The position numbers were made by a program, and so were the translations under genes. Under the pieces are notes generated by a model that was not told the origin of the DNA, made no database searches, and was given only the letters and a program-made list of their open reading frames with translations. DNA of 64,000 nt. It comes from Roseateles noduli (GTDB lineage Bacteria; Pseudomonadota; Gammaproteobacteria; Burkholderiales; Burkholderiaceae_C). This document shows, piece by piece, positions 63,929 through 64,000 of this stretch (the stretch's first letter is position 1; each line of letters begins with the position of its first letter). Location of the stretch: positions 142,627 to 206,626 of the forward strand of contig NIOE01000016.1 of assembly GCA_002205125.1 (NCBI GenBank). The letters run 5' to 3'.

Positions 63929-64000
63929 TGTATGGACCGAGGACATGGGTGACAGGTGTGCCAGGACATGGGTAACAGGTCGGGACCAGGTTAGTCAGCC
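63929..64000. mobile_element. Terminus of an insertion sequence, cut by the window edge
   Basis: The sequence begins TGTATGGACCG exactly where the hairpin repeat breaks off. It then contains two direct copies of GGACATGGGT(G/A)ACAGGT (63941-63957 and 63964-63980), which could be transposase-binding repeats. The TGT start and these repeats recall IS481-type ends that I know from other Burkholderiales. The transposase would lie beyond the window, so the family is not proven. Confidence 0.55.

Noticed and set aside
63719..63952. 77-residue plus-strand frame across the LacI end and insertion junction
   Set aside because: It overlaps lacI out of frame and runs through the repeat, so it is fortuitous.

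Overview
The window is GC-rich, almost fully coding DNA from a Burkholderiales-type betaproteobacterium. A Roseateles/Mitsuaria-like relative fits the gene families best, but that placement is an inference from gene content and codon use. I recognised no rRNA, tRNA, CRISPR array or complete mobile element. The window is dominated by metabolic and regulatory modules, with an accessory tract near the right end.

Layout: 1-392 holds an unrecognised, apparently frameshifted gene cut by the left edge. 670-9614 is a malonate catabolism block: LysR regulator mdcR, then mdcA-C-D-E-G-B-H (malonate decarboxylase subunits and prosthetic-group enzymes) and a MatC-like dicarboxylate carrier. 9777-14608 carries a DUF3331 protein, a TetR regulator, an exported thioredoxin-like protein, and a split two-component system whose kinase is coupled to a 2-hydroxychromene-2-carboxylate isomerase-like gene. 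14608-15085 is a gene-free stretch with three ~104-bp imperfect direct repeats. 15108-19527 has an exported FAH-fold protein, a TetR regulator with twin operators, a DUF1348 protein, and pobR-pobA.

19537-25365 is an NAD salvage regulon. The genes for nicotinamidase, PncB, glutamine-dependent NadE and an NMN adenylyltransferase/Nudix fusion are co-directional and divergent from nrtR. Two boxes with identical half-sites lie between them. 25432-30961 carries a secreted alpha/beta hydrolase, a PEP mutase/isocitrate lyase-family protein, and a Fur-boxed TonB receptor with a PepSY membrane protein. 30924-35131 contains a 941-residue multi-spanning serine hydrolase divergent from a hypothetical gene. 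35083-42386 is a sugar-acid cluster (LysR, Bug protein, UxaA-family dehydratase, aldehyde dehydrogenase, HpaI-type aldolase, tartrate/D-malate dehydrogenase family). 42493-47609 holds corA, a GNAT gene and a Fur-boxed fbpABC-like ferric iron importer.

47830-59034 contains a LysR regulator, a small orphan protein gene with its own terminator, a Fic protein whose catalytic His is Gln, a PAP2/metallophosphoesterase/lipid kinase trio, an aldo/keto reductase, hicAB with a perfect operator palindrome, a LysR/TSUP-exporter pair and a chemoreceptor. 59206-62681 is a tightly packed, less GC-rich run of seven co-directional small genes that looks like an orphan immunity-gene array. The window ends with a LacI regulator, an intergenic hairpin repeat, and what appears to be the terminus of an insertion sequence inserted in that hairpin.

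The clearest new leads are the three-copy repeat at 14608-15085, the candidate NrtR box, the membrane serine hydrolase with its divergent partner, the His-less Fic protein and the immunity-like array.
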